Source: Opitutaceae bacterium EW11 (GTDB lineage Bacteria; Verrucomicrobiota; Verrucomicrobiia; Opitutales; Opitutaceae). Taken from it: a stretch of DNA of 64,000 nucleotides. The stretch lies in contig QAYY01000012.1 in the NCBI GenBank assembly GCA_003054665.1, positions 217,679 to 281,678 of the forward strand. Direction: 5' to 3'. Position numbers and translations under genes: made by a program. The notes below the pieces were generated by a model. The model made no database searches and was not told the origin of the DNA. It was given only the letters and a program-made list of their open reading frames with translations. Below, one piece after another: positions 27,353 through 36,458 of the stretch; position 1 is the stretch's first letter, and the number at the start of each line of letters is the position of its first letter.

Positions 27353-29716
27353 TCAGTCGGCTCGGGTGTCTCGGCGCATTCCGCGTAGCACGACGACAGA
27401 CCCCATGAGAACGAGCAGGAACATCACCACTGCGATCGCCGTCGCCCGCCCGACCTGAAACTCCCGGAACATCGTTGAAACCATCAGCGTGCTGAGCACG
27501 TGCGATCCGCTCACGGGATCCTGGGAGGTGAGCAGCCAGATCATCTCAAACGTATTCAGGCCGGCGATGACGATGAATACTGCCGAAGTTACCAACACGT
27601 CCCAGATCAGCGGGACCGTGATGGTGAAGAACTGCCGAAGCGGCGAGGCTCCATCGATCTCGGCGGCTTCGTAGAGCTCCGGGTTGATGCCCTCCATCGC
27701 CGCGAGGTACAGAATCAGGTTAAAGCCGCATGCCATCCAGAGGTAGATGGGGATCAGCGCGTGATAGAGATTCGCCTGGGAAAGCCAGGCGAAGTTACGG
27801 AACGATTGCAGCCATCCGATGCCGGTCCAGTTCCCGAGCTGCACGAGGGTTGTATTCACCAGGCCACCATGCGGATCGTAGGCGTTCATCCAGAGCAGCG
27901 TCGCCGCGATTCCTCCGAGCAGATTCGGGAACAGAAACACGGCACGAAAGAATCGTGCCCCCCAGATTCCACGATGGATCAAGGTCGCCAGAAAGAGCGA
28001 CAACGGCACGACGGCAAGCGTCGGCACGATCATCACGTAGAGGTTGTTTTTGAGCGCGAACCAGAAGGCGTCGCTTTCGAGCAGCAACCACTTGAAGTTG
28101 AACCAACCCGCCCACGCCCGGGGCGTAAAACCATCCCAATGATAGAAGGCCCAAACGAAGGCGGTCAGCGAGGGTAGGATCACGAACGCGCCGAAGAGGA
28201 CGAACGCCGGACCGACGAAGCCCGCAGCAAGCCCGAAGCGGAGCCGCGGATCCGCTCCACTCGCCGCTTGAGCCCCTCGTCGTGGGGGACCCTCTCCGGA
28301 GTCCGGCCGTCTCAGCCGTTTCGTCAAGGAGCGGACAAGAAGTCCGCCGAAAGCGGACAGCAGAACTGCGGCGAAGAGAGTGGCTTTGCCTCGGTGCTTT
28401 GTCGCGACGCGGTTTGGATCCTTGGCACGCGCCACTTCGTTCGCCGCCGCTCGCTCGAGCTCATCGCCAAACTGCTGAGCCGTGATCCGACCCGTGAAGA
28501 GGCGATACCGAGCGTCGGTCATTCCCTGATTGAACAGCGCCATGAAGGGAGCGGACGCTGGCGGGGCAGAGTCGAAAGTAGCGGGAGCGCGCTGCATCAT
28601 CACCGCGATGTCTTTCATCGCCGGCGAGGCGTAGTCGCCCGGGCCCACAGCGCGCAGTGCCACAGGCGCCTGTAGATGCCGGGCGAATGCCTTGGCGCGT
28701 TCACGCGAGGTGAGAAACCGGAAGAAATCGATCGTGGCCCGCTCGCGTGCGGGGTCACCGGTTTCGAACAAGAAATAGTAGCCGGCCTGTGCCTGAATCG
28801 TCGCGGGATCGGTGACTCCGTCCGAAAACACGGGCAGGTTGAAGGCGCCAAGCGCGAAGTCCTTGGGAATCATGTCGCGCATTTCGCTCACGAGCCACGC
28901 GCTGGCCGTCATGGCCGCTCGATGCTCGAGGAACGCCTGCTGGGCCGCCGTGTGTGTCATGCCTTCCCATCCGCTGAGCAAATAGCGCGTCGTGATTCGC
29001 TGCGTGACTTCCGCTGCGCGCACAAAGCGCGGATCGGACCGCGTGCCAGGCTGGAGTTCGTTGTAGGCTCGGAAGCCTTCCGGTCCGACGAGATTGTAGT
29101 GGGCGGCGCGCAGAAAGGCGTCCCCGTACCGCATATACACGCCGGGAAAACTGAGGGGCGGAATCCCCGCCGCGCGCATCGCTTCGCAGAGGGCAAAGAA
29201 TTGGTCCCAGGTGCGCGGCGGTTCCCATCCGTGTTTCGCGAAAAGGGCCCGATCGTAGAAAATCGTCCAGACACCGTACGCGAACGGAACGCCGTAAACA
29301 TGACCACCTTCGCGTTTCCAGCGATCGAGAACGCCCGGCAGGAAGCTGTCTCCCCAGCGTCCATCGCCTTCCCAGTTGGGCCCGTCGAGATAGGGACCGA
29401 GATCCCGGATTTTTCCCGAGGCGATCAGGGTGTCGTAGAGCAGCACCGCGTCGGTGGCGTCTGGATACTGACCGGCGATGACGCGGATGCGCACTTTTTC
29501 GTGGATACGCGGATCTCCGGCGATCGCGACGCGCACCCCCGGGCGCAGTTGCTCGAACTGTCGCGCGGTGTCCTCGAAAAAACCGGCGCCGAAGCCGGCG
29601 GTGAGAATCGGGACGTCGATCTGAATCGGCGTCGTCTCGGAACGGAGCGCGGGCCACGAAATGCACAGCAGGCCTGCCAACGCGAACAGGCAAGAGAGTC
29701 GACGCGTTCCGTGCAT
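27353..29716 (-). CDS. Fused extracellular solute-binding protein and ABC transporter permease (MalF type)
   Basis: A 787-residue fusion. After a signal peptide (LSCLFALAGLLCISWPALRSE) residues about 27-440 are a family-1 sugar-binding protein (VPFAYGVWTIFYDRALFAKHGW, PPRTWDQFFALCEAMRAAGIPPL). A membrane anchor follows at about 446-462, then a basic cytoplasmic linker, then a complete MalF-type permease (about 490-787) with its EAA loop (YEAAEIDGASPLRQFFTITVPL). The start at 29716 has AGGAG a few bases upstream; the longer frame to 29890 is not signal-like. Together with the downstream MalG-type gene it makes a full importer except for the ATPase. The substrate is probably a sugar or oligosaccharide. 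Confidence 0.9.
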   Translation of the reverse strand: MHGTRRLSCLFALAGLLCISWPALRSETTPIQIDVPILTAGFGAGFFEDTARQFEQLRPGVRVAIAGDPRIHEKVRIRVIAGQYPDATDAVLLYDTLIASGKIRDLGPYLDGPNWEGDGRWGDSFLPGVLDRWKREGGHVYGVPFAYGVWTIFYDRALFAKHGWEPPRTWDQFFALCEAMRAAGIPPLSFPGVYMRYGDAFLRAAHYNLVGPEGFRAYNELQPGTRSDPRFVRAAEVTQRITTRYLLSGWEGMTHTAAQQAFLEHRAAMTASAWLVSEMRDMIPKDFALGAFNLPVFSDGVTDPATIQAQAGYYFLFETGDPARERATIDFFRFLTSRERAKAFARHLQAPVALRAVGPGDYASPAMKDIAVMMQRAPATFDSAPPASAPFMALFNQGMTDARYRLFTGRITAQQFGDELERAAANEVARAKDPNRVATKHRGKATLFAAVLLSAFGGLLVRSLTKRLRRPDSGEGPPRRGAQAASGADPRLRFGLAAGFVGPAFVLFGAFVILPSLTAFVWAFYHWDGFTPRAWAGWFNFKWLLLESDAFWFALKNNLYVMIVPTLAVVPLSLFLATLIHRGIWGARFFRAVFLFPNLLGGIAATLLWMNAYDPHGGLVNTTLVQLGNWTGIGWLQSFRNFAWLSQANLYHALIPIYLWMACGFNLILYLAAMEGINPELYEAAEIDGASPLRQFFTITVPLIWDVLVTSAVFIVIAGLNTFEMIWLLTSQDPVSGSHVLSTLMVSTMFREFQVGRATAIAVVMFLLVLMGSVVVLRGMRRDTRAD

Positions 29717-29897
29717 GGCTTCTCCTGCGGCGCGATCGCGGCGATGGCAAGCGCTGGCGTTCGGCGGCCGTCCGCGGTTGGCCGAGATGCCACAGGAACG
29801 TGACGCCAGCGTCTTTGGGGCGTCACGAAAGCCGGGTCTCATGGCGCCCAGCGCCGAACGCATCACGCCGGCGCGAATTCCACACAACACCTATCCC

Positions 29898-31523
29898 ATG
29901 ATCCACACGACCCACACGCGGCGTGCGGCGCGGTTCTTCTGCGCTGCATTCGTCCCCTTCGGCGCGGCAGGCGTTCTCTCCGCGGCTTCCGTTCAAGGAC
30001 CCTCCTCCTCGGCGACGCCGTATGTCAGCCTCTCCTCCGTGTTCTCCGGGCAAAGCACCCTCACTTCGATTCTGACGGTCGGCGACAGCGCCGGAACGAA
30101 GCCAAACGGTTCGCCCTACCGCATGGTGGGCGTGCCCGATGGCCTCGGCGCCTTCGACAACGGCAATGGCACGTTTACGCTGCTCATGAACCACGAGCTT
30201 GGCGCGAACTCGGGCATAGCGCGCGACCACGGGGCAACCGGTTCGTTCGTCTCCGAGTGGGTGATCAACAAATCGGATTTCTCCGTCGTCGGAGGCAAGG
30301 ACCTCATTCAGCAGGTCGCGCTTTGGAACGGCTCAGGCTTCTCGGCCCCGGCGCAGGGAGTTGCGTTCAACCGTTTCTGTTCGGCCGATCTTCCGGCACC
30401 CAGTGCTTTCTACGACGCCTCCACGGGCCTCGGCACGCAGGCCAGGATCTTCATGAACGGCGAAGAATCCGGCGACGAAGGTCGTGCTTTTGCCCACGTC
30501 GTGACCGGGTCGGACGCCGGCACATCCTACGAGCTGGCTGCGCTTGGAAAGTTTTCCCACGAGAACTCCGTCGCGAACGCATACTCCGGTGCGAAGACGA
30601 TCGTGATCGGTACGGACGACAGCACCGGCGGCCAGCTCTACGTCTACGCGGGAACCAAGACGAATACCGGAAACGACGTCGAGAAGGCGGGCCTCACCAA
30701 CGGCAGCCTTTACGGTATCAAGCTCCCTGGCGTGCCGACCGAAAATCGCATGACAGGCGTGGACGGCGTTGCGGGCAATCGGGACGGCGCCAGTTTCGTC
30801 GCCCAGAACCTCGGGAACGCAAGCAACCTGACGGGGGCGGCTCTCGGCAGCCTGAGTTCGTCGGCGGGCGTGACAGGATTTCTGCGACCCGAAGACGGTG
30901 CCTGGAATCCCTCAAACCCCAACGAGTTTTTCTTCGTGACCACCGACCGCTTCAGCAACCTGAAGGAGTCCGGCACCGGTCAAGACGGTCGTTCGAGACT
31001 CTGGAAGCTCACGTTCTCCGACCTGAACGATGTTTCGAGCGGCGGAACGCTCTCCATGCTGCTGGAGGGAGGCACCGGCGCTTTCGGCAACGCGGGACAG
31101 ATGTTCGACAACATCACCGTCGACACCTTCGGAAACATTCTCATCCAGGAAGACCCGGGCAATAACCCGTACCTGTCCAAGATCTGGCAATACAACCTGG
31201 CGAGCGGGAGCCTGACTCAGGTGGCCGGATTTCGGCCGGACCTGTTTCTCAACGGTCCCGGGTTTCTCACCACAGACGAAGAATCGAGCGGGATTCTCGA
31301 CATCACCTCGATCATGGGCAGCGACCCGCTCCTGAACGATCGTTGGTACCTGTTCGATGTGCAGGCGCACTACAGCATCCCCAGCGAACTCGCCGAGGGC
31401 GGCCAGCTCCTGGCCCTGCACATTGTTCCCGTGCCGGAGCCTTCGACCTACGGTCTCCTCGCTGCCGGTGCTCTGGCGGGTTTGATCGGCTTGCGCCGAT
31501 TCCGAGCGAAACGTCGGAGCTGA
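29898..31523 (+). CDS. PEP-CTERM sorted extracellular protein, PhoX/DUF839-like
   Basis: Exported protein of 541 residues with an N-terminal signal (FFCAAFVPFGAAGVLSAAS) and a C-terminal PEP-CTERM sorting tail (VPVPEPSTYGLLAAGALAGLIGLRRFRAKRR: motif, helix, basic end). The body resembles PhoX-like beta-propeller proteins (FTLLMNHELGANSG, MNGEESGDEGRAFAHV, FLRPEDGAWNP, FFFVTTDR, QMFDNITVDTFGNILIQEDPG); the acidic clusters are typical of Ca-binding propeller sites. A phosphatase activity is possible but unproven. ATG 29898 is chosen from the signal peptide. It is divergent from the ABC operon and followed by a terminator. Confidence 0.85.
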   Translation: MIHTTHTRRAARFFCAAFVPFGAAGVLSAASVQGPSSSATPYVSLSSVFSGQSTLTSILTVGDSAGTKPNGSPYRMVGVPDGLGAFDNGNGTFTLLMNHELGANSGIARDHGATGSFVSEWVINKSDFSVVGGKDLIQQVALWNGSGFSAPAQGVAFNRFCSADLPAPSAFYDASTGLGTQARIFMNGEESGDEGRAFAHVVTGSDAGTSYELAALGKFSHENSVANAYSGAKTIVIGTDDSTGGQLYVYAGTKTNTGNDVEKAGLTNGSLYGIKLPGVPTENRMTGVDGVAGNRDGASFVAQNLGNASNLTGAALGSLSSSAGVTGFLRPEDGAWNPSNPNEFFFVTTDRFSNLKESGTGQDGRSRLWKLTFSDLNDVSSGGTLSMLLEGGTGAFGNAGQMFDNITVDTFGNILIQEDPGNNPYLSKIWQYNLASGSLTQVAGFRPDLFLNGPGFLTTDEESSGILDITSIMGSDPLLNDRWYLFDVQAHYSIPSELAEGGQLLALHIVPVPEPSTYGLLAAGALAGLIGLRRFRAKRRS

Positions 31524-31549
31524 TCTGGCACGACGTTCTTTTCCTCTCG

Positions 31550-31578
31550 CGCCGCGGTTTCCGGATCGCGGCGTTTTT
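31550..31578 (+). terminator. Rho-independent terminator after the PEP-CTERM gene
   Basis: Stem CGCCGCG (31550-31556) pairs with CGCGGCG (31567-31573) around a 10-base loop and is followed by TTTTT (31574-31578). It lies 27 bp after the PEP-CTERM gene stop, between convergent genes. Confidence 0.8.
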
Positions 31579-31626
31579 CTATCCTCGCGCGGCGGCCGGA
31601 CCCGAGAAAACCAGGTTCGCTTGGCG

Positions 31627-32583
31627 TTAGATTCCGGCCGCGGAGGCGCGGATTTGATCTGCGCTCACGCAGGGGCGTGGCGGTCGCGCCGGTGAGCGGC
31701 ACGAGCGCTCCTCTTTTTCGAGCGACTCCAGGGCAGCTCGAGCGCGCACATGACGATCGAGGTCCAGAGCAGCCACCGCTGCTCTCACTTCCGCCTCTGC
31801 AGCGAGCAAACGTTGGGATGGTTCCGCGCGTGCGGGAATCGCCTGGCCCGCCCGCAGTTGTTCGCCAGCGCAGGCGTCTTCCAACAGATCCAGCGCGCGG
31901 TCGGGATTCTTGCGCGCTCCTGGAGTGGAAAACGAAAGCTCCACGGCCGCATGGATGGCGTCGTCGGCGATCTCGAGTTGATGATGCGCTTCGAGGCGAA
32001 CGCGTGCGGCCCGGAGGATCGCTGTCACCGCGGCCCTGTCCGGCTCGGCCACGTGAACAGCCTGAAACCGACGCTGCAGCGCCGGGTCGACGCGGAACAT
32101 CTCCACCGCTTCGGCCGGCGTCGTGGCGCCGATGCACGGCACGTCGCCCCGGGAAAGGACGGGTTTCAGCAGGTTCGCTGCGTCCATCCCGCTTCCGCGC
32201 CCGGCCAAGACGAGGAGATGTATTTCATCGATAAATACGATGGATCGTTCGAGCCGGGCTCGTTCGAGAAATTCCTGAACGCGTTTCTCCAGATCTCCGC
32301 GGTACTGCGTGCCTGCGAGAAGAGCTCCGAGTTGAAGCTCGAAGAGTCTGCGGCCGCGCAGCGCGAGTGGAACCGAACCCGAGACGATGCGTTGGGCCAG
32401 ACCCTCTACCAAAGCGGTTTTCCCCACGCCTGGATCTCCGAGAAGAAGCGGATTGGCCTTTGTCCGCCGGCAGAGGACACGAAGCATGAGATCCACCTCC
32501 GCATCGCGTCCGACCATCGGGTCGAGCTTACCCGACGTCGCCCACGCGGTGAGATCGCGGCCGAGGGTCATGGAATCCGGCAT
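31627..32583 (-). CDS. Stand-alone ClpB-like AAA+ module 1 (D1) protein
   Basis: A 318-residue AAA+ ATPase matching only the first nucleotide-binding domain of ClpB/ClpA/ClpV. It begins at the D1 boundary ([21 protein letters not shown]), with no Clp N-domain. Walker A is GDPGVGKT, the aromatic pore loop is kept (GTQYRG), Walker B is SIVFIDEIH, and the Arg finger region reads [14 protein letters not shown] short coiled segment ([15 protein letters not shown]) replaces the long ClpB middle domain, and the end [15 protein letters not shown] resembles the D1-D2 linker where a ClpB would continue. The missing second module is encoded two genes upstream in the same operon. Confidence 0.85.
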   Translation of the reverse strand: MPDSMTLGRDLTAWATSGKLDPMVGRDAEVDLMLRVLCRRTKANPLLLGDPGVGKTALVEGLAQRIVSGSVPLALRGRRLFELQLGALLAGTQYRGDLEKRVQEFLERARLERSIVFIDEIHLLVLAGRGSGMDAANLLKPVLSRGDVPCIGATTPAEAVEMFRVDPALQRRFQAVHVAEPDRAAVTAILRAARVRLEAHHQLEIADDAIHAAVELSFSTPGARKNPDRALDLLEDACAGEQLRAGQAIPARAEPSQRLLAAEAEVRAAVAALDLDRHVRARAALESLEKEERSCRSPARPPRPCVSADQIRASAAGI

Positions 32584-32613
32584 GATGGGAGTGGGTCGGA
32601 CCCCACGGAGGTT

Positions 32614-33171
32614 CTATTCTGAACGTTGCACAGCAGCCGTAGCCTTCGACTGCTTGGCGTTCTTCAACTCGCTGTAACGCGACTTCGCCACAAGGAGCAG
32701 CGCCTGCCATTCTTCGAAGGCTTTGGCGCACTCCGGAACCGTTTTGCGGATGAACTCTTCGAGCTGGACCAAACCCTGGGCCCGCAGCCGGCGGCACCCC
32801 TGCTCGTCGAACTGCACCTGGCAGAACGGCGCTTTCTCGAGGTAACCATCGTTTGCACCCGGTGCGGAGGGCCGGAGTTCGGCGTAGAATTTGACCGAGA
32901 CAACCGTGTCGTTCGACAGAGGCTCGCGAGGTCCATCGCCGAACTCGGACAGCATGTATACTCGGTCCCCCACGGGAACGCGGCCCCATTTGCACTCGGT
33001 GCGGATCGCCAATCGCTGCCTTTTCTCGGCAGTCCACGACGCACGCTCTGGAACGAGCGTACAGTAGTAGTCAGTCGTCTCCTTGAGGAGCAGGGGCTCC
33101 TTCGAGAAGTCGAGGATTTCGACGTGAATGAAGGGGTGTGGCGAGGAGGGAGCAGTCATGTGCTGGATCAA
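32614..33171 (-). CDS. Hypothetical protein between the two split AAA+ genes
   Basis: A 185-residue protein I cannot assign. It has no signal peptide or membrane helix. Visible features are a beta-rich N-terminal half ([29 protein letters not shown], then [26 protein letters not shown]), a loop with Cys ([18 protein letters not shown]) and a helical Lys/Ala-rich C-terminus. An internal Met at codon 5 is an alternative start. It is 22 bp after the D2 gene and 30 bp before the D1 gene, so the three are almost certainly co-transcribed; an adaptor or substrate-recruiting role for the AAA+ pair is an inference. Confidence 0.65.
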   Translation of the reverse strand: MIQHMTAPSSPHPFIHVEILDFSKEPLLLKETTDYYCTLVPERASWTAEKRQRLAIRTECKWGRVPVGDRVYMLSEFGDGPREPLSNDTVVSVKFYAELRPSAPGANDGYLEKAPFCQVQFDEQGCRRLRAQGLVQLEEFIRKTVPECAKAFEEWQALLLVAKSRYSELKNAKQSKATAAVQRSE

Positions 33172-33193
33172 AAGAGTTGAGGTTCCTGTTTTT

Positions 33194-34210
33194 TCATGCG
33201 GCGGCGGAGCAGGCGGACTGAGGAGCTCCGGCTAGAGCGTCTCGAAAAGGTGCGGAGCGATGCTCGTCGGCGATGCGTACCGCCACGAGTTGCCGGTTGA
33301 GGCGATCTTCCCGAAGGTGAAGGGTGCGGCTGAAACGATCAGACGCCTCCTGATCGTCGTCGCGTGCTGACCAGGGTAGTAGTGCCCGGCCTACTTGTTT
33401 TTCGACGGTGGATCGCAGGTTTCGGGCGCCGAGATCGTGCGTGAAGCCCTCCCGCACCAGAAAGTTCAAGACATTGGCCGCGGCGGCAATCGGCCGGACG
33501 AGGTACTGGCTCTGAACTTCGATCTCCTTCTCGAGAAGCCGGCGCGTGATCTCGCGTTGCACGTCGTAACTCAGCCGATTCATCACGATGCGGGCGTCGA
33601 AACGTGCCAGCGTTTCTTTCCGAAATCGTTTTGCCGCCTGAGCGAGCACCTCGTCACGCAGAGCGGTGTAGGGGGCGTGCTGAAGATCAGCGGCCCTCGC
33701 CGCGCCGACGTTTGTCGTGATCACGACAAACAGCCGGGTGAGGTCCCGAGTGACCCCGTCGGTGGTGGTGGTGCGAGCGGCGTCGAACGAAAGCAGGATG
33801 GTGACTAGGTCCGCGTACGCTTTCTCGATTTCGTCGAAGAGGAGAAATGCCGTGCCTTGAGGCCCTGCGGCCTCGTTGAGGCGATCGATGGCTTCGCCCA
33901 ACAACGCGGGCTGGCCCGGAGCGCCGAGGAGCCGATGCACCGAATCGGCATGCTGATACTCTGCCATGTCGAAACGATGCAGATGGCGTTCGGCTTCATT
34001 GCCGTACAAATGCCGGGCGGCGAGCCGGACCATCTCCGTCTTGCCGGTGCCCGTCGGCCCAGCGAGCAGGATCATGCCCTTCGTGCGTTCAGGGCGCGGG
34101 CGACCTTCGAGGGCCAGCGCGACGGCGGTGGCGAACTCCCGGACAGCTTCTTCCTGCCCCAATAGTGACTCATCCAACCAACGGGAGAGCCTCTCTAGCA
34201 AACTGGCCAT
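33194..34210 (-). CDS. Stand-alone ClpB-like AAA+ module 2 (D2) protein
   Basis: A 338-residue AAA+ ATPase corresponding to the second domain of ClpB-type proteins. It starts at the D2 boundary (LLGQEEAVREFATAV). Walker A is GPTGTGKT, Walker B is AFLLFDEIEKAYAD, sensor 1 Asn is in VVITTNVGAA, the Arg finger is in ETLARFDARIVMNRL and the sensor 2 block is LGARNLRSTVEKQVGRAL. The usual tyrosine pore loop (GYVGY after the GAP motif) is absent: the sequence reads LLGAPGQPALLGEAI. No IGL/IGF loop for ClpP docking is seen. A C-terminal tail of about 50 residues follows the AAA+ core. It is the first gene of the operon. Confidence 0.85.
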   Translation of the reverse strand: MASLLERLSRWLDESLLGQEEAVREFATAVALALEGRPRPERTKGMILLAGPTGTGKTEMVRLAARHLYGNEAERHLHRFDMAEYQHADSVHRLLGAPGQPALLGEAIDRLNEAAGPQGTAFLLFDEIEKAYADLVTILLSFDAARTTTTDGVTRDLTRLFVVITTNVGAARAADLQHAPYTALRDEVLAQAAKRFRKETLARFDARIVMNRLSYDVQREITRRLLEKEIEVQSQYLVRPIAAAANVLNFLVREGFTHDLGARNLRSTVEKQVGRALLPWSARDDDQEASDRFSRTLHLREDRLNRQLVAVRIADEHRSAPFRDALAGAPQSACSAAA

Positions 34211-34751
34211 GCCGCGGAGTGCCCCGCCCGGATGGCGGTGTCAATGTCTTCAGACCAAGTTCCGTTTTGACCCTACAAATCCTGTCGGGCGGCGTGTGTT
34301 CGTGTTTTTGTGAGATGCTGTGAAAGAAGTGCTAACGTTGTGTCTCAGCCCCTCTTTCGGAGGTCGGTTTGGTACGCAGATCACCCTGAAACCGCCCACC
34401 GAGCGGGTTGTTCGCAGCAACGGCTCGTTGGCGGGACTGGCGAGCAACTAAGGTATACCCTGGTTGGGGCTTGGGCTGAGTAATCCGCGTGGCGCGCACG
34501 GCGCAGGAGGGGGCGGGTTCGGGTTTGTTGACGCGCCCGGCGAGCATGGACCGGTGCCGTTCCCTGAGCTGTGAATGCTCGAACTACGGAGCGCGTAGCG
34601 TAGCGGTTGCTGCCGGATGATTCACCCAGCCACAGGTGATCTCCGCGCTGCCCGATCGGTTGAGGACGCCGAGAGCTATACCGCGGCGGCATAAGCGCGC
34701 GCCCGAACAGGTATTTCTGGTTCCGAATTCATCCCGGTATGATTGGCGCCG
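34211..34751. other. Gap of about 540 bp between the Clp-like operon and marR
   Basis: Divergent intergenic DNA. No protein family, tRNA or repeat can be seen; the frames on both strands here are short and low in recognisable content. It must carry the promoters of the AAA+ operon (reverse) and the MarR-RND operon (forward). A TTGACA on the reverse strand (34244-34239) lies only 29 bp before the D2 start, too close to be a convincing -35. Confidence 0.5.
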
Positions 34752-35297
34752 ATGGACTCCAGCGATAGTGGATCGGTTGTTCAGTTGTCCCCCGAGCCTT
34801 TGCCGACTCGCACGTTGCGGCAGATCGGGCGGCACCTCCAGGGAGACGACAGCACCTGTGAGTTCATTCTTGCCCTCTGGGGAGCGGGTCGGGGACTCCG
34901 GCTGGATCTCCAGCGCGTAATGCGACCGCTGGGGCTGTCGGACGTGAAATTCGGAACCCTCTTGAGCCTGTATGCATTGGCACCGACGCCTTCGAACCCA
35001 GTGGACTTGGCCTATCATGCGGGGGTCACGCGTTCGAGCATGACGGACGTGTTGGACCAGCTTGAAGGCTGCGGCTGGATCCAGCGCCAGCGTTTCTTGG
35101 AGGACCGGCGTGTGGTTCACGTCACATTGAGCGGTGATGGGCGGGCCCAGGTGGAAAAGGCGATCGGGGTGTTTTTCCACGAGGTCGAAGCCCTCACGGC
35201 CGGGATCACCGCCGAACAACGCAGCATCGTGAGCGCCGTGTGTTCTGCACTGAACCGAGTGCTCCTCTCGCGTGCGCCCCATCAGGCCGCGAGCTGA
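34752..35297 (+). CDS. MarR-family transcriptional regulator
   Basis: Winged-helix regulator of 181 residues, probably a dimeric repressor of the following efflux genes. The MarR core is present: GLSDVKFGTLLSLY, VDLAYHAGVTRSSMTDVLDQLEGCGWIQRQR (recognition helix region), then FLEDRRVVHVTLSGDGRAQVEKA (wing). ATG 34752 is preferred to the in-frame TTG at 34743. The gene lies 42 bp upstream of the RND adaptor in the same direction, a common MarR-efflux arrangement suggesting autoregulation by an efflux substrate. Confidence 0.9.
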   Translation: MDSSDSGSVVQLSPEPLPTRTLRQIGRHLQGDDSTCEFILALWGAGRGLRLDLQRVMRPLGLSDVKFGTLLSLYALAPTPSNPVDLAYHAGVTRSSMTDVLDQLEGCGWIQRQRFLEDRRVVHVTLSGDGRAQVEKAIGVFFHEVEALTAGITAEQRSIVSAVCSALNRVLLSRAPHQAAS

Positions 35298-35339
35298 CGC
35301 CAGCCCCTTTTCATTTCTGCAACTTCACCTTCTTCGCCG

Positions 35340-36455
35340 ATGAAAACTCGTACGGTTCTGATCGTGGTAGCCGCGCTGGCTGTGCTGGCTGCGCTGGTGG
35401 GCATCAAAATCATGCTCGTGAAAAAGGCCATGGCCGGGATGGCTGCGGCGCGTCCGCCTGCGCCCGCCGTGTCCACCACGAAGGCTAAGCGGGAAACGTG
35501 GAACGAATCGCTGCAGTCCGTCGCCACGCTCAGGAGCTTTCAGGGCATCACGGTGAGCACCGAGGTGACTGGAACGGTAAGCCAAGTGGCTTTCGCCTCG
35601 GGAGCGGAGGTAAAGGCCGGCGATCTCTTGGTTGAACTCGACGCGAGCACGGAGCAGGCCCAACTCGAAAGTCTCGAGGCCGCCGCGGCCCTCGCCGACA
35701 TCAATCTCGGCCGCGCTCGCGAGCTGCGCGAGAAGAGCACGAATACGCAGGCCGACCTGGATCAGGCAATCGCCGTCCAGAAGCAGAACGGGGCGGCGGT
35801 GAAACAGATTCGTGCGGTGATAGCGAAAAAACGAATCACAGCGCCCTTCTCGGGACGCCTTGGCATCAAGCAGGTCGACGTCGGCCAGTACGTCAGCCCG
35901 GGAACGGCGATCGTGATGCTGGAGGCCGTGGACCCGATCTATGCCGACTTCGGCGTCCCCCAGCAGGAACTCGGCAGCATCGCCCCCGGAATGAAAGCGA
36001 CGTTGCGGGTGGATGCGTTCCGCGAGCGGGATTTCAACGGCGAGGTCGAGGCGATCAACCCGCGCGTGAGCGACCAGACCCGCAACGTCCGCCTTCGTGC
36101 GCAGTTCGGCAATTCCGACGCCGCGTTGCGACCGGGCATGTTCGGCACCGTGGTCCTGAATCTGGCCACGAAGTCGGAGGCATTGGTGCTTCCGCTCACC
36201 GCGGTCGTGTACAGCACGTATGGAGATTTTGTCTACGTCGTGTCCAAAGGCGAAGGCGGTGAGCCGATGGTGCACCAGCAATTCGTCACGCTGGGGACAA
36301 AACGCGGCGACTTCATCCAGATCCTCAAGGGGCTGAACGACGGCGACGAGGTCGTCACAAGCGGTCAAATCAAGCTCCGCAACAACATCCCGATCCGGGT
36401 GAACAACTCCGTCCAACCGGCGGCGAGCGAGAGCCCGAAACCGGTGGAGACATGA
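35340..36455 (+). CDS. RND efflux periplasmic adaptor (membrane fusion protein)
   Basis: Periplasmic adaptor of 371 residues anchored by an N-terminal helix (LIVVAALAVLAALVGIKIMLV). The lipoyl/barrel-sandwich halves flank a short coiled hairpin: GTVSQVAFASGAEVKAGDLLVELDAS, then ITAPFSGRLGIKQVDVGQYVSPGTAI. Later strands carry GMKATLRVDAFRERDFNGEVEAI and LRPGMFGTVVL. It bridges the RND pump and an outer-membrane channel. It is directly followed (3 bp) by the pump gene. No TolC-like channel gene is adjacent. Confidence 0.95.
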   Translation: MKTRTVLIVVAALAVLAALVGIKIMLVKKAMAGMAAARPPAPAVSTTKAKRETWNESLQSVATLRSFQGITVSTEVTGTVSQVAFASGAEVKAGDLLVELDASTEQAQLESLEAAAALADINLGRARELREKSTNTQADLDQAIAVQKQNGAAVKQIRAVIAKKRITAPFSGRLGIKQVDVGQYVSPGTAIVMLEAVDPIYADFGVPQQELGSIAPGMKATLRVDAFRERDFNGEVEAINPRVSDQTRNVRLRAQFGNSDAALRPGMFGTVVLNLATKSEALVLPLTAVVYSTYGDFVYVVSKGEGGEPMVHQQFVTLGTKRGDFIQILKGLNDGDEVVTSGQIKLRNNIPIRVNNSVQPAASESPKPVET

Positions 36456-36458
36456 GCC

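Noticed and set aside
34239-34244. TTGACA as promoter of the AAA+ operon
   Set aside because: It is only 29 bp from the start codon with no -10 sequence between.
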